Shown: in pieces, positions 44,800 through 54,900 of the stretch
How positions within the stretch are numbered: the stretch's first letter is position 1
Layout: each line of letters opens with the position of its first letter
NCBI RefSeq assembly: GCF_002920535.1
Contig: NZ_PQSS01000027.1
Coordinates: 1-64,000, forward strand
Source: Streptomyces sp. Ru71
GTDB lineage: Bacteria > Actinomycetota > Actinomycetes > Streptomycetales > Streptomycetaceae
Direction of reading: 5' to 3'
Length of the DNA: 64,000 nucleotides
Translations under genes and position numbers: made by a program
Notes under the pieces: model-generated
Told to the model about the DNA's origin: nothing
Seen by the model: the letters and a program-made list of their open reading frames with translations, nothing else
Database searches by the model: none

Positions 44800-47700
44800 A
44801 TGTCAGAGCCTCATGGGATGCTCTGCGCCGTGGAGACCAAGTCCGTCAGTCCGGTGTTCGTCGGTCGTGCCGACGAGTTGGGGGCATTGCACGACGCGCT
44901 CGCCCGCGCCGCCGCGGGCGAGCCGCAGGCGCTGCTCATCGCGGGGGAGGCCGGCGTCGGCAAGACACGGCTGGTGGAGGAGTTCGCCACCGCCGCCTGC
45001 CGGCAGGGCGCCGTCGTCGCGCTCGGCGGCTGCGTGGAGATCGGCGCCGACGGGCTGCCGTTCGCCCCGTTCTCCGCCGCCCTGCGCGCCCTGCGCCGCG
45101 CACTGCCCGCCGACGTCGCCGCCGCGGCCGCCGGCCAGGAGGAGGAACTGGCCAGGCTGCTGCCCGAGCTGGGCGAGGCCGGCCCCGGCCGGCACGACGA
45201 GGAGGGCATGGCCCGCCTCTTCGAACTCACCGCCCGCCTGCTCCAGCAGATCGCCGCCGAGCGGACCGTCGTCGTCGCCCTGGAGGACCTGCACTGGGCC
45301 GACGCCTCCACCCGTCACCTGCTCGCCTACCTGCTGCGCACCCTGCGCTCCGGCCGCCTCGTCGTCCTCGGCACCTACCGCTCCGACGACATCCACCGGC
45401 GCCACCCCCTGCGCCCCCTCCTCGCCGAACTCGACCGGCTGCGCACGGTCCGCCGCCTCGACCTAGCCCGCTTCACCCGCGACGAGGTGTGCCGCCAGGT
45501 CGCCGGCATCATCGCCGGCGAACCCGACCCCGCCCAGGTCGACGACATCTTCGAACGCTCCGACGGCAACGCCTTCTTCGTCGAGGAGCTCGCCGTCGCC
45601 GCCCACGCGGGCTGTTGTACCGGCCTCACCGACACCCTGCGCGACCTGCTCCTGGTCCGCGTCGAGGCGCTGCCCGAGAGCGCCCAGCGGGTCGTCCGGG
45701 TGGCCGCCGAGGGCGGCTCCACGGTCGAGTACCGGCTGATCGCCGCCGTCGCCTCGCTCGCCGAGGACGACCTCATCGAGGCCCTGCGGGCCGCCGTGAA
45801 CGCCAGCATCCTCATCCCCACCCCCGCCGGCGACGGCTACGGCTTCCGTCACTCCCTGGTCCGCGAGGCCGTCAGCGACGACCTGCTGCCCGGCGAGCGC
45901 TCCCGCCTCAACCGGCGCTACGCCGAGGCCCTGGAGTGCGACCCCACCCTCGTCCCCGCCGACCAGCGCGCCATGCGCCTGGCCAGCTACTGGTACCACG
46001 CCCACGACCCCGCCAAGGCCCTGCCCGCCGTCCTGGACGCCTCCGTCACCGCCCGGCGCCGCCACGCCTACAGCGAGCAACTGGGCCTGCTGGAGCGGGC
46101 GATGGAGCTGTGGGACGCGGTCCCCGAGGACGTACGGGCACGGCTGCGGCCCCTCGACCACGCCGAGGCGTATCCCGCGTGCGGCTGCGACCCCGCCGGC
46201 ACGCCGCTGCGCTACCTCGACCTGATGGCCGAGGCGGCCGTCGCCGGCCGGCTGGCCATGGAGCGCGAACGCGCCCTGAAGATCACCAAGCGGGCGCTGC
46301 GCCTGCTGGAGGACGACCCGGATCCGCTGCGCGCCGCCTGGTTCTGGAGCCAGCGCTCCCGCCTGGTGCAGGCCCTCGCCCGCGGCGACGGCTGGGACGA
46401 ACTCGCCACCGCCCAGGAGCTGGTGCGCGGCCTGCCGCCGTCCACCGTGCACGCCGAGGTGCTCACCGTCGCCGCGGGCTGGTCGATGCTGCACAAGCCC
46501 GGCGCGGAAGCCCTCGCCGCCGCCGAGCGCGCGGTGCAGTACGCGCGCATGGTCGGCGCCCGGTCCATCGAACTCAACGCCCGGCTGACCCTCGGCGGAC
46601 TCATGGTCGACTCCGGCGCCGTCGAGGACGGCCTCGCCGAGATGCGCCAGGTGCTGGAGCAGGCGGCCCAGGAGGGCGTGCCCAGCGTCGCCGGCCGCGC
46701 CTACGTCAACCTGCCCTCCGAGCTGGAGTCGGTCGGCCGCTCCCGCGAGGCCGCTGCCCTGCTGCGCGACGGCGCCGCCTACGCCCGCACGTACGGTCTG
46801 CTGGACTCCGAGTCATGGGTGTGGGGCAACCTGTCCGACTCGCTGTACTCGCTGGGGGAGTGGGACGGCGCCGCCCAGGCCGCCGAGAACGCCCTGAGGC
46901 GCGGACAGAGCGCCAAGCCGCAGGGCGCGGGTGCGCTGTGCCTGGCCCATCTCGCCCTCGCCCGCGGCGAGGTGACCGAGGCCGAACGCCAACTGCAGGC
47001 CGCCCGCGGCCACTTCGGCTCGCACGACCCGATGCCCCAGCAGTGGCTGCCGGTGGCCCGCATCGCCGTCGGCGTCGCCGCCGCCCAGGGCCGCCTGCCC
47101 GACGCCCGCGCGGAACTGGCCCGGGCCCTGGACACCGGCACACCGCCCGGCACCCAGCGCTTCGTCTGGCCCCTGCTGCTGGCCGCCGCCACCGCCGAGG
47201 CGGACGCGCTCGCCCTGCCCGTCGCGGCGCAGGGCCGCGAGCAGGCCCTCGCCCGTATCGCGGAGGCGGTCAAGAAGACCACCACGGGCGCCCCGATATG
47301 GCGAGCCCACGAGCAGTGGGTCCGCGCGGAACTGCTGCGCGCCGAGGGCCGGGCCACCCCCGACACCTGGTCGCCCGTCGTCACCGCCTTCGAGGCCCTG
47401 GAACGCCCCTACGACCTCGCCCGTGTCCGCTACCGCCTGGCCGAGGCGCTGGTGACCGAGGGCGGCGACGACGAGCGTGCCCGCGCCACCGAGCTGCTGC
47501 GGCTGGCGCACGCCGTCGCCGAGCACCTCGGCGCCCGCCCGCTGGCCGACTCGGGCGCGCTGCTCGCCCGCCGTGCCCGGCTGCCCCTGACCGGCCCGGC
47601 CCAGTCCCGGTCGGCGCCCGCCGACCCGGCCGAGGCGCTGGGCCTGACCACCCGGGAACGCGATGTGCTGCGCCTCGTCTCGGCCGGCCGCACCAACCGC

Positions 47701-47859
47701 CAGATCGCCGAGGAGCTGTTCATCTCCCCGAAGACCGCGAGCGTCCACGTGTCGAACATCCTGGCCAAACTGGGCGTCTCCGGCCGGGGCGAGGCGGCGG
47801 CCGTGGCCCACCGGCTGGGCCTGTACTCCGAGGCCCTCACTGGGCGGGACATCCGGTGA
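44800..47859 (+). CDS. Large ATP-binding LuxR-family regulator (LAL type)
   Basis: 1,019 residues from the ATG at 44800. The frame is open to a GTG at 44515, but the first 95 residues would be low-complexity Pro/Ala/Gly repeats (PAPAGRVAAAGS), so the start is uncertain. AAA ATPase: Walker A GEAGVGKT near 49-56, Walker B VVALEDLHWAD; a long helical-repeat middle; C-terminal LuxR helix-turn-helix LTTRERDVLRLVSAGRTNRQIAEELFISPKTASVHVSNI-type near 947-1000. LAL proteins often switch on clusters or sugar genes; the target cannot be read. Confidence 0.9.
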   Translation: MSEPHGMLCAVETKSVSPVFVGRADELGALHDALARAAAGEPQALLIAGEAGVGKTRLVEEFATAACRQGAVVALGGCVEIGADGLPFAPFSAALRALRRALPADVAAAAAGQEEELARLLPELGEAGPGRHDEEGMARLFELTARLLQQIAAERTVVVALEDLHWADASTRHLLAYLLRTLRSGRLVVLGTYRSDDIHRRHPLRPLLAELDRLRTVRRLDLARFTRDEVCRQVAGIIAGEPDPAQVDDIFERSDGNAFFVEELAVAAHAGCCTGLTDTLRDLLLVRVEALPESAQRVVRVAAEGGSTVEYRLIAAVASLAEDDLIEALRAAVNASILIPTPAGDGYGFRHSLVREAVSDDLLPGERSRLNRRYAEALECDPTLVPADQRAMRLASYWYHAHDPAKALPAVLDASVTARRRHAYSEQLGLLERAMELWDAVPEDVRARLRPLDHAEAYPACGCDPAGTPLRYLDLMAEAAVAGRLAMERERALKITKRALRLLEDDPDPLRAAWFWSQRSRLVQALARGDGWDELATAQELVRGLPPSTVHAEVLTVAAGWSMLHKPGAEALAAAERAVQYARMVGARSIELNARLTLGGLMVDSGAVEDGLAEMRQVLEQAAQEGVPSVAGRAYVNLPSELESVGRSREAAALLRDGAAYARTYGLLDSESWVWGNLSDSLYSLGEWDGAAQAAENALRRGQSAKPQGAGALCLAHLALARGEVTEAERQLQAARGHFGSHDPMPQQWLPVARIAVGVAAAQGRLPDARAELARALDTGTPPGTQRFVWPLLLAAATAEADALALPVAAQGREQALARIAEAVKKTTTGAPIWRAHEQWVRAELLRAEGRATPDTWSPVVTAFEALERPYDLARVRYRLAEALVTEGGDDERARATELLRLAHAVAEHLGARPLADSGALLARRARLPLTGPAQSRSAPADPAEALGLTTRERDVLRLVSAGRTNRQIAEELFISPKTASVHVSNILAKLGVSGRGEAAAVAHRLGLYSEALTGRDIR

Positions 47860-47896
47860 GACGTACGCTGGACGGACCTGGCAGGGGGGAGGGGCG

Positions 47897-48091
47897 ATGT
47901 TCAACGCGTTCGAGGAACTGTTCGCGCCCGGCCGCAAGCACACCCACGACGAGCAGAACCGGCTGGAGCTGACCCGGGAGGACGTCGGCGACGGCGATCC
48001 CGGGCGCGGCCCGATAGACCTGGCGTCCGGCAAGGTGGTCGTACGCCCACCGCACCCGGAGCCGGAGGAGGACGAGCCCGGGGAGCAGTGA
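47897..48091 (+). CDS. Small DUF6191-like protein, 64 aa
   Basis: Short acidic protein MFNAFEELFAPGRKHTHDEQ with NRLELTREDVGDGDPGRGP and a Pro/Glu-rich end. From memory this matches the small actinobacterial DUF6191 family; no function known. GGGGGAGGGG lies 4-13 bases before the ATG. It follows the regulator by 38 bases and converges on the sugar-dehydrogenase gene. Confidence 0.75.
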   Translation: MFNAFEELFAPGRKHTHDEQNRLELTREDVGDGDPGRGPIDLASGKVVVRPPHPEPEEDEPGEQ

Positions 48092-48100
48092 GACGGCCGG

Positions 48101-49273
48101 TCAGCTCACCCGCAGCTCCAGGATCCGGTCGTCCCCGTTCTTCGGCTCGCCCCGCCCGTCGGTGTTGCTGGTGACGACCCACAGCCGGTCGCCGCCCGCC
48201 GGGACCACCGTGCGCAGCCGGCCGTACTCACCCCGCAGGAACGCCTGCGGGGCCGCCGACGCCCGCGTGCCCTTCAGGGGGATGCGCCACAGCCGCTGTC
48301 CCTTCAGCCCGGCCATCCACATCGAGCCCTTGGCCCAGGCGACACCGCTGGGTGAGGCCTCGTCCGTGTGCCACTGGGCGACCGGGTTCACATAGGCGGG
48401 GTTGCCGGAACGCCCCTCCGCGTCCGGCCACCCGTAGTCGCCGCCCGGCTTGATCGCGTTCAGCTCGTCCCAGGTGTCCTGCCCGAACTCCGAGGCGAAC
48501 AGCCGCTGGCGGTCGTCCCAGGCCAGGCCCTGCACATTGCGGTGGCCGTAGGAATACACCGGGGAGTCGGGGAAGGGGTTGCCCGGCGCGGGCTCACCCT
48601 CGGGCGTGAGCCGCAGGATCTTCCCGCCCAGGGACTCCTTGTCCTGGGCGAGCCCCCGCTCCCCGCTCTCACCCGTACCGGCGTACAGCATCCTGTCCGG
48701 CCCGAACGCGATCCGCCCGCCGTTGTGGATGATCCCCTTCGGTATCCCCTTGAACACCGTGTCCGGGGCGCCCAGCTGCTCGCCCTCCGGCCGCTTGTCG
48801 TCGTACAGCACGCGGGCGATGCGGTTGTCCGAGGCGGAGGTGAAGTAGGCGTAGATCATGTGGTCCGAGGCGTAGTCCGGGGAGAGCGCGATGCCCAGCA
48901 GCCCGCCCTCGCCGGCCGCCGCCACCCCGGACACCTCGCCCAGCTCGGTCTTCGTCCCCGTCTCCGGGTCGACGCGGGTGATCGTCCCCTGGTCCCGCGA
49001 GGAGACCAGCAGGTCGCCGTCCGGCAGCGGGGCGAGGCCCCACGGGGAGTCCAGCCCGGTCGCGACCGTACGCAGCACCTTCACGGTGCCCTTGGCGGGC
49101 GGCGCGGACTCACCGGGCGAGGCGGACGCGGCGGGGGAGGAGGGGTGCGGGGCCGCGCTGCCGGACGCCGGAGCCGTCCTGCCCGGGCCGTTCCCGTCGG
49201 CGGAACAACCGGCTGTCACCATCAGCGCCGCCGTGGCCAACACGGCCGACACAGCTCGACGTTGCACGATCAT
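48101..49273 (-). CDS. PQQ-type sugar dehydrogenase lipoprotein (GSDH family)
   Basis: 390 residues. Lipoprotein signal RRAVSAVLATAALMVTAGC with Cys at 23, then a Ser/Ala/Pro linker, then a six-bladed propeller like glucose/sorbosone dehydrogenases: DSPWGLAPLPDGDLLVSSRD, GGLLGIALSPDY, IIHNGGRIAFGPDRMLYAGTGES, GHRNVQGLAWD and SPSGVAWA. Expected to oxidise aldoses outside the membrane with PQQ or a related cofactor. Streptomyces rarely make PQQ themselves, so the cofactor may be acquired or the activity different. Upstream (49359-49392) is a copy of the dispersed repeat. Confidence 0.88.
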   Translation of the reverse strand: MIVQRRAVSAVLATAALMVTAGCSADGNGPGRTAPASGSAAPHPSSPAASASPGESAPPAKGTVKVLRTVATGLDSPWGLAPLPDGDLLVSSRDQGTITRVDPETGTKTELGEVSGVAAAGEGGLLGIALSPDYASDHMIYAYFTSASDNRIARVLYDDKRPEGEQLGAPDTVFKGIPKGIIHNGGRIAFGPDRMLYAGTGESGERGLAQDKESLGGKILRLTPEGEPAPGNPFPDSPVYSYGHRNVQGLAWDDRQRLFASEFGQDTWDELNAIKPGGDYGWPDAEGRSGNPAYVNPVAQWHTDEASPSGVAWAKGSMWMAGLKGQRLWRIPLKGTRASAAPQAFLRGEYGRLRTVVPAGGDRLWVVTSNTDGRGEPKNGDDRILELRVS

Positions 49274-49358
49274 GGTCCCTTCACCCGACGACCCCTACCT
49301 GTCATACACCGCCGCCGTGTCCGCTGCCCCGGGGTAGCACGATTCCCCGCACCCACCC

Positions 49359-49392
49359 AGGGGCGCGGGGAACTGCGCGACCAGCCACGACG
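49359..49392. repeat. Dispersed 34-bp repeat, copy 1
   Basis: The 34 bases starting AGGGGCGCGGGGAACTGCGC are identical to those at 63069-63102. The unit contains an internal GCGCGGGG...GCGC near-symmetry. It lies between the aldo/keto reductase stop and the sugar-dehydrogenase start. Sequences of this type recur in intergenic regions of Streptomyces genomes as I recall. Confidence 0.8.
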
Positions 49393-49416
49393 AACCCGCG
49401 GACGACCTACGACCCC

Positions 49417-50415
49417 TCAGTCCCAAGATCCCCGAGCCGCAGGCAACGCGGACAGCTCCGCCAGATCCCGCGCGGTCAGCCGCACCCCCGCCGCCCCCGC
49501 GTTCTCCGACACCCACCGCTCCCGCTTCGCCCCCGGCACGGGAACCACGTGCCGGCCCTGCGCCAGCACCCACGCCAGCGCCACCTGGGCAGGGGTCACG
49601 TCGTCCCCGTGGCGCCCGGCCACGCGTCGCAGGCCGGCGATGATCGGCTGGTTCGCCGCCATCATCTCCGCGGTGAACCGGGGATGCCGCGCCCGCATGT
49701 CGTCCGGTTCGAACCCCTCGCCCGGCGTCAGCGTCCCGGTCAGGAAGCCATTGCCCAGCGGCATCGCCGCCAGGAAGCCGATCCCACGCGCCTCACACCA
49801 CGGAAGCAGCGACCGCAGCGCCTCCGGCGACCACACCGACAGCTCGGCCTGCACCGCGCTCACCGGGAACACCTGCTGCACCCGCTGCAACTGCCGCAGC
49901 GTCCCGTCGTACAGCCCGGCCCCGGCCCGGCGCCCGCCCCGCACGCCCACCGCGCACAGGCCGAGCGCGCGCACCTTCCCGGCCCGCACCAGCTCCGCCA
50001 TCGCACCCCAGGTCTCCTCGACGGGCACCTCCGGGTCGGCGCGGTGCAGCTGGTACAGGTCGATGACATCCGTCTGCAGCCGCCGCAGCGAGGCGTCGCA
50101 CGCCCGCTTCACATACCCCGGCCGCCCGTTGGCCACGATGTGCTGATCACCGACCAGCAGCCCGACCTTCGTCGACACGAACGCGTCCGCCCGCCGCTCC
50201 TTCAGCACCCGCCCCAGCAGCAGCTCGTTGGTGAACGGCCCGTACATGTCCGCGGTGTCCAGCAGCGTCGAGCCCAGATCGAGCGCCCGGTGAACCGCCC
50301 TGACCGACTCCTCGCCCCGCTGCCGCGACCCGCTGTACGCCCAGCTCATCGGCATGCACCCGAGTCCGACGGCCCCCACGGAGAGTGCCGCCGCGCCGAT
50401 CGTCCTGCGCTCCAC
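49417..50415 (-). CDS. Aldo/keto reductase
   Basis: 332 residues from the GTG at 50415 (ERRTIGAAALSVGAVGLGCM). NADPH barrel enzyme with tetrad Asp and Tyr in DTADMYGPFTNE near 51-56, Lys in FVSTKVG, His in LYQLHRAD near 121, and GLCAVGVRGG, AELSVWSPE and C-terminal PVPGAKRERWVSENAGA for the cofactor. The AGNGGG-like GAGAGGGAGGG lies 10-20 bases upstream; a longer start would overlap the divergent dehydrogenase gene. Substrate unknown. Confidence 0.9.
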   Translation of the reverse strand: MERRTIGAAALSVGAVGLGCMPMSWAYSGSRQRGEESVRAVHRALDLGSTLLDTADMYGPFTNELLLGRVLKERRADAFVSTKVGLLVGDQHIVANGRPGYVKRACDASLRRLQTDVIDLYQLHRADPEVPVEETWGAMAELVRAGKVRALGLCAVGVRGGRRAGAGLYDGTLRQLQRVQQVFPVSAVQAELSVWSPEALRSLLPWCEARGIGFLAAMPLGNGFLTGTLTPGEGFEPDDMRARHPRFTAEMMAANQPIIAGLRRVAGRHGDDVTPAQVALAWVLAQGRHVVPVPGAKRERWVSENAGAAGVRLTARDLAELSALPAARGSWD

Positions 50416-50491
50416 CTGCTCGTGACCCTCCCTCTCCTGGCGTCCCCAACCTAACCTCTGCGCCTGCGCGGACCTGACATAGCCTCCACCC

Positions 50492-51457
50492 ATGACCGGT
50501 GACCTGACTGCTGACGTGTGGCTGCCCATCCCGCCCGACGAGATCGAGGGCCTGCCGCAGGGCCCGACGTACCGCTTCTGGAACGGCGAACCCGACTTCC
50601 CCGCCGACCCGGCCGACTGCGCCTTCTACGTCGTGCCGTACATGAAGCCCAGCGGCCTCGGCATCCGCCCGCTGCCGGCCATGCGCGGCGTCCAGGTCGT
50701 CCAGACCCTCTCCGCGGGCATCGACCACGTCGAACCCGGCCTGCACCACCTGCGCCCCGGCGTCCGCCTGTGCAACGCGCGCGGTGTGCACGAGGCGAGC
50801 ACCGCCGAGCTGACCCTGACCCTGATCCTGGCGCCCTTGCGCGGCATCCCGGACTTCGTGCGCGCCCAGGAGCGGGGCGAGTGGCTCGGCGGCTTCCGCC
50901 CCGCCCTCGCCGACCGGACCGTCCTCATCGTCGGCTACGGCTCCATCGGCGCCGCGATCGAGGACCGGCTCGCGCCGTTCGAGCTCGCGCGGGTCGTGCG
51001 CGTCGCGCGCTCCGCGCGCACCACGGAGCGCGGTCCTGTGCATCCACTCACCGAACTGCCCGCCCTGCTGCCCGAGGCGGACGTCGTCGTGCTGTCCACC
51101 CCGCTCACCGACACCACCCGTCACCTGGTGGACGGTGACTTCCTCGCCCGGATGAAGGACGGCGCCCTGCTCGTCAACGTCGCCCGCGGGCCCGTCGTCG
51201 ACACCAAGGCCCTGCTCGCCGAACTGGAGAGCGGCCGCATCACCGCCGCACTCGACGTCACCGACCCCGAACCGCTGCCGCGCGAGCACCCGCTGTGGCG
51301 CGCGCCCGGCGTGCTCATCAGCCCGCACGTCGGCGGCCCCACGTCCGCGTTCCTGCCGCGCGCCAAGCGGCTGCTGGTGGACCAGTTGACCCGCTTCGTG
51401 AACCGGGAGCCGCTGCGCAACGTCATCCTCACGACAGGGTCCGAGGGCGGCGCGTAG
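50492..51457 (+). CDS. D-isomer-specific 2-hydroxyacid dehydrogenase
   Basis: 321 residues. NAD domain with VLIVGYGSIGAAIEDRL near 146-162; catalytic Arg in LLVNVARGPVVD, Glu in DVTDPEPLPREHPLW and His in ISPHVGG, all in the right order. The N-terminal substrate domain starts MTGDLTADVWLPIPPDEI. Substrate may be glyoxylate, hydroxypyruvate or another 2-oxoacid. Divergent from the aldo/keto reductase with about 75 bases between. Distinct from SerA (58979), which has the ACT domain. Confidence 0.9.
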   Translation: MTGDLTADVWLPIPPDEIEGLPQGPTYRFWNGEPDFPADPADCAFYVVPYMKPSGLGIRPLPAMRGVQVVQTLSAGIDHVEPGLHHLRPGVRLCNARGVHEASTAELTLTLILAPLRGIPDFVRAQERGEWLGGFRPALADRTVLIVGYGSIGAAIEDRLAPFELARVVRVARSARTTERGPVHPLTELPALLPEADVVVLSTPLTDTTRHLVDGDFLARMKDGALLVNVARGPVVDTKALLAELESGRITAALDVTDPEPLPREHPLWRAPGVLISPHVGGPTSAFLPRAKRLLVDQLTRFVNREPLRNVILTTGSEGGA

Positions 51458-51666
51458 AGCGGGCCGGCCCCCGCGCGATCCGCGGCGGGTACCCTCCGCA
51501 GTCCCCTGAACGCGGGCCGTGCCCACGCTTCCGCCGTCCGTCACGGAGCGTAGAGGAAGTATGTCCCTGAGTGACGAGACTGGTGTATCGTCCCGACAGG
51601 GGCTGCGCCGGGCGCCGTTCGGCGCCGGGGGTGGACAGATCGGACTTGTGAGGGGGGCGACGGACG

Positions 51667-51930
51667 ATGCACGGCCTATGGACCGACGATCCGGCGCTGA
51701 CGGGCCGCCGACCCTGGCGCACGGCCGCCTACGGACGCGGTCACCACACGGGCCACGGCGGTCAGCAGAGCCACCATGGTCAACACCTCGGTCACAGCAG
51801 TCACCGCGGTCACCACAGCGGTCACCACACCCCGCACGCCCGCAGGCCCGGCGCCCGCAGGAGGAGTGCCCACCCAGCGCACCGGGACCCTCGGGACCCG
51901 GGAGCGGCGCGGACCGGGAGGCCGCGGTGA
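51667..51930 (+). CDS. His-rich small ORF coupled to the cyclase gene
   Basis: 87 residues with 16 histidines, mostly in the block GHHTGHGGQQSHHGQHLGHS and SHRGHHSGHHTPH. GAGGGGGG lies about 10 bases before the ATG, and the TGA overlaps the GTG start of the cyclase (GTGA), a sign of translational coupling. Third codon positions are mostly G or C, better than in the overlapping frame that would extend the cyclase. The DNA is a run of GGTCACCAC-like units, so this could also be a repeat-driven frame. A metal-binding peptide is conceivable. Confidence 0.5.
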   Translation: MHGLWTDDPALTGRRPWRTAAYGRGHHTGHGGQQSHHGQHLGHSSHRGHHSGHHTPHARRPGARRRSAHPAHRDPRDPGAARTGRPR

Positions 51931-54900
51931 GCTCGTCCCCGCCTCCCCTGACCACCCTGGACGGCGCCCTGCGCACCCCGCCGCCGTCCCCCGCGCCGCT
52001 GCTGCGCCCACCGGCCGGCGCCGGCGGACGAGGTCTCTGGCACCAGCTGCTGCTGGCCCTGCTCTGCGCCGCCTACGGCGTCGGCGCCGCGCTGGACTGG
52101 GGCTCCCGCGAACTCGCGCTCGTCATGGGCGACTTCGGGCTGGCCGCCGCCGCGGGCACGGCGGCGGTGTCCTGCTTCCTCCACGCGCGCACCCGCCGGG
52201 TCCGCTTTCGACCCGCCTGGCTGCTGTTCGGGTGCTCCTCGGCGATGGCGGCCCTCGGCAACGGCGTCTGGGGGTGGTACGAGGTCGTCCTGGACCGGCC
52301 CGTGCCCAGCCCCTCCGTCGCCGACCTGTTCTTCCTGTGCTTCGCGCCGCCCGCCATCGTCGGCCTGCTGGTGCTGGCCAAGCGGCCGGTGTCGAAGGCC
52401 GGTTGGGTGTGCCTGGCGCTGGACGCCTGGCTGATCGCCGGCTCGCTGCTCACCCTGGCCTGGAGCCTCGCGCTCGCCCAGGCGGCCAAGTTCGACGGGC
52501 CGAGCGTCGCCCACGCCGCGCTGTCGCTGGCGTATCCGCTGCTGGACATCGCCCTGGTCAGCATCGTGCTGGTGCTGCACTTCCGGCGCTCGGCGGTCAA
52601 CCGCACGGCCGTCAACACCGCGATCGGCGCGCTCGCCCTGACGGTGATGTGCGACGCGCTGTTCACCTCGCCGCTGCTGCACAACAACTACCACTCGGGG
52701 CAACTGCTCGACGCGGGCTGGTTCGCCGGCTCCCTGCTGCTCGCCTACGCCCCCTGGGCCGCGCCCCGGCGCGGACGGGCGGACGCCGTCCACGGGCACA
52801 CGCGCGTGGTCCACGAGCACCTGCCCGGCGGCCGGCGGGGCGGCGACCACCCGGTGCCGGACGCGCCCGTCACGCCTTCCCGCACCTCCGCGGCCGCCGC
52901 GACGACGCCCGGCCCCGCACAGCTCCCGGCCGCCGCCGGCGACCCCAGCCGGTATCCGGCCACCCGGCCCATCACCGGCTCCCTCGCCGCCCTCGCGCCC
53001 TATCTCGCCGCCGCCGTCTGCACGCTGGGGATCCTCTACAACGTCCTCAACGGCCACAGCGTCTCCCGCGTGGTGCTGCTGACCGGCGGCACGGTCGTGC
53101 TCGCCCTGGTGGTCCGGCAGGGCATCATGCTGCTGGACAACATCACCCTCACCCAGGAACTGGCGCAGAAGGAGAACCACTTCCGCTCCCTGGTGCAGGG
53201 CTCCAGCGACGTCATCATGATCGCCGCGCCCAGCGGCATCCTGCGCTACGTCTCCCCGGCCGCCGCCGGCGTCTACGGACGCCCGGCCGAGGACCTGGTG
53301 GGCACGGAGCTGGCCGGTCTGATCCACCCCGAGGACTTGGGCTGCGTGGTGCACGAGGTGCGCCGCTTCCTCGCCGCCAACCCGCACGACGAGCCCACCA
53401 CCCGCATCGAGTGCCGCTTCCGTTCCGGCGACGGCGGCTGGCTCAACGTCGAGTCGACCATCAACCGCCACCACGGCGGCCTGATCTTCAACAGCCGGGA
53501 CGTGACCGAAAGAGTGCGCCTGCAGGCGCAGCTCCAGCACAACGCCGAGCACGACCCGCTCACCGACCTGCCCAACCGCTCCCTGTTCACCCGGCGGGTG
53601 CAGCAGGCGCTGTCCGGCCGCCGCGCCAGCGACCGCGGGCTCGCCCTGCGCAACACCGCGGTGCTCTTCATCGACCTCGACGGCTTCAAGGCCGTCAACG
53701 ACACCATCGGCCACCAGGCCGGCGACGAGCTGCTGGTGCAGGCCGCCCGCAGGCTCCAGGACGCGGTCCGGCACGGGGACATCGCCTCCCGGCTGGGCGG
53801 CGACGAGTTCGCCGCCCTGATCACCGGCGACAACACCCGCGACCGCACGGCACGGGAGCGGCACATCCTGGAGCTCGCCGACCGCCTCAGGGTGACGCTG
53901 TCCCAGCCGTACGAGATCGACGGCAACGACGTACGGGTCGCCGCCTCCATCGGCGTCGCCTTCGCCGAACCCGGCCTGGGCGCCGGCGAGCTGCTGCGCA
54001 ACGCCGACCTCGCGATGTACCGGGCCAAGGCGGCGGGCAAGGGCCGGGTGGAGCTGTACCGGCCGCAGATGCAGCAGGACGTCGTCCGCAAGGCGGAACT
54101 GGCCACCCGGCTGAGAGCGGCGCTGCACGACGGCGAGTTCTGCCTGCTGCACCAGCCGGTGGTGCGGCTGGACGACGGCCGGATCACGGCGGTGTCCGCG
54201 CAGGCGCGCTGGCGCTCCTCGCAGGGCGTGCTGTTCACGCCCGCCGAGTTCCTGCGGGTCGCCGAGGACAGCGACAAGACCGCCGAGCTGGGCCGCTGGA
54301 TGCTCCAGGAGGCCGTCGAGCAGGCCGCCGAGCGCACCGGGAGCGGGCGGGCCGTACCAGTGGCGGTGCGGGTCTCGGCTCGCCGGCTGCTGGACCGGTC
54401 GATGCCGCTCGGCTCGATCGAGGCCCTGCTGACCCGGCACGGGCTGCCCTCCGGGGCCCTGGTGATCGAGCTGGCCGACCTGGACCCGCGCGTCCCGCTG
54501 GAGGAGCTGGAGCGCCGCCTGACCGCCCTCAAGCGGCTCGGCGTACGCATCGCCCTGGACGGCTTCGGCAGCGGCTACGCGGCCATCACGGCCCTGAGAA
54601 GGCTGCCCGTGGACGTGCTCAAGCTGGACCGGGGTCTGGTCGAGGGGATCGTGGAGTCCGCCCGGCTGCACAAGATCACCGGCGGGCTGCTGCGGATCGC
54701 CGGCGACCTCGGACTGCAGTCCGTGGCCGAGGGCGTGGACCTGCCCGAGCAGGTCGTCGCCCTGCGCGCGATGGGCTGCACCCATGGCCAGGGCATGGCG
54801 TTCGCCGGTCCTTTGGACGAGTACCGGCTGCGCAGAGCGCTCACTTCCGGCCACTGCCCGGTGCCGCACGGCCCGGCCGAGCCGGCCTTCGCGGGCGGTT

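Noticed and set aside
44406..47972. 1,188-codon frame overlapping the LuxR-type regulator
   Set aside because: Arg/Pro/Ala-rich with no motifs; the alternative frame has ATPase and LuxR motifs and correct codon bias.
51776..51930. Val-Thr-rich frame in the GGTCAC repeat region as a separate gene
   Set aside because: It runs out of frame into the cyclase gene with no stop near the GTG and no ribosome-binding site; the His-rich frame is better supported.
51822..54869. 1,015-codon minus-strand frame opposite the cyclase
   Set aside because: Typical antisense shadow of a GC-rich gene: Gly/Val/Gln/His rich, no start signal, no domain.
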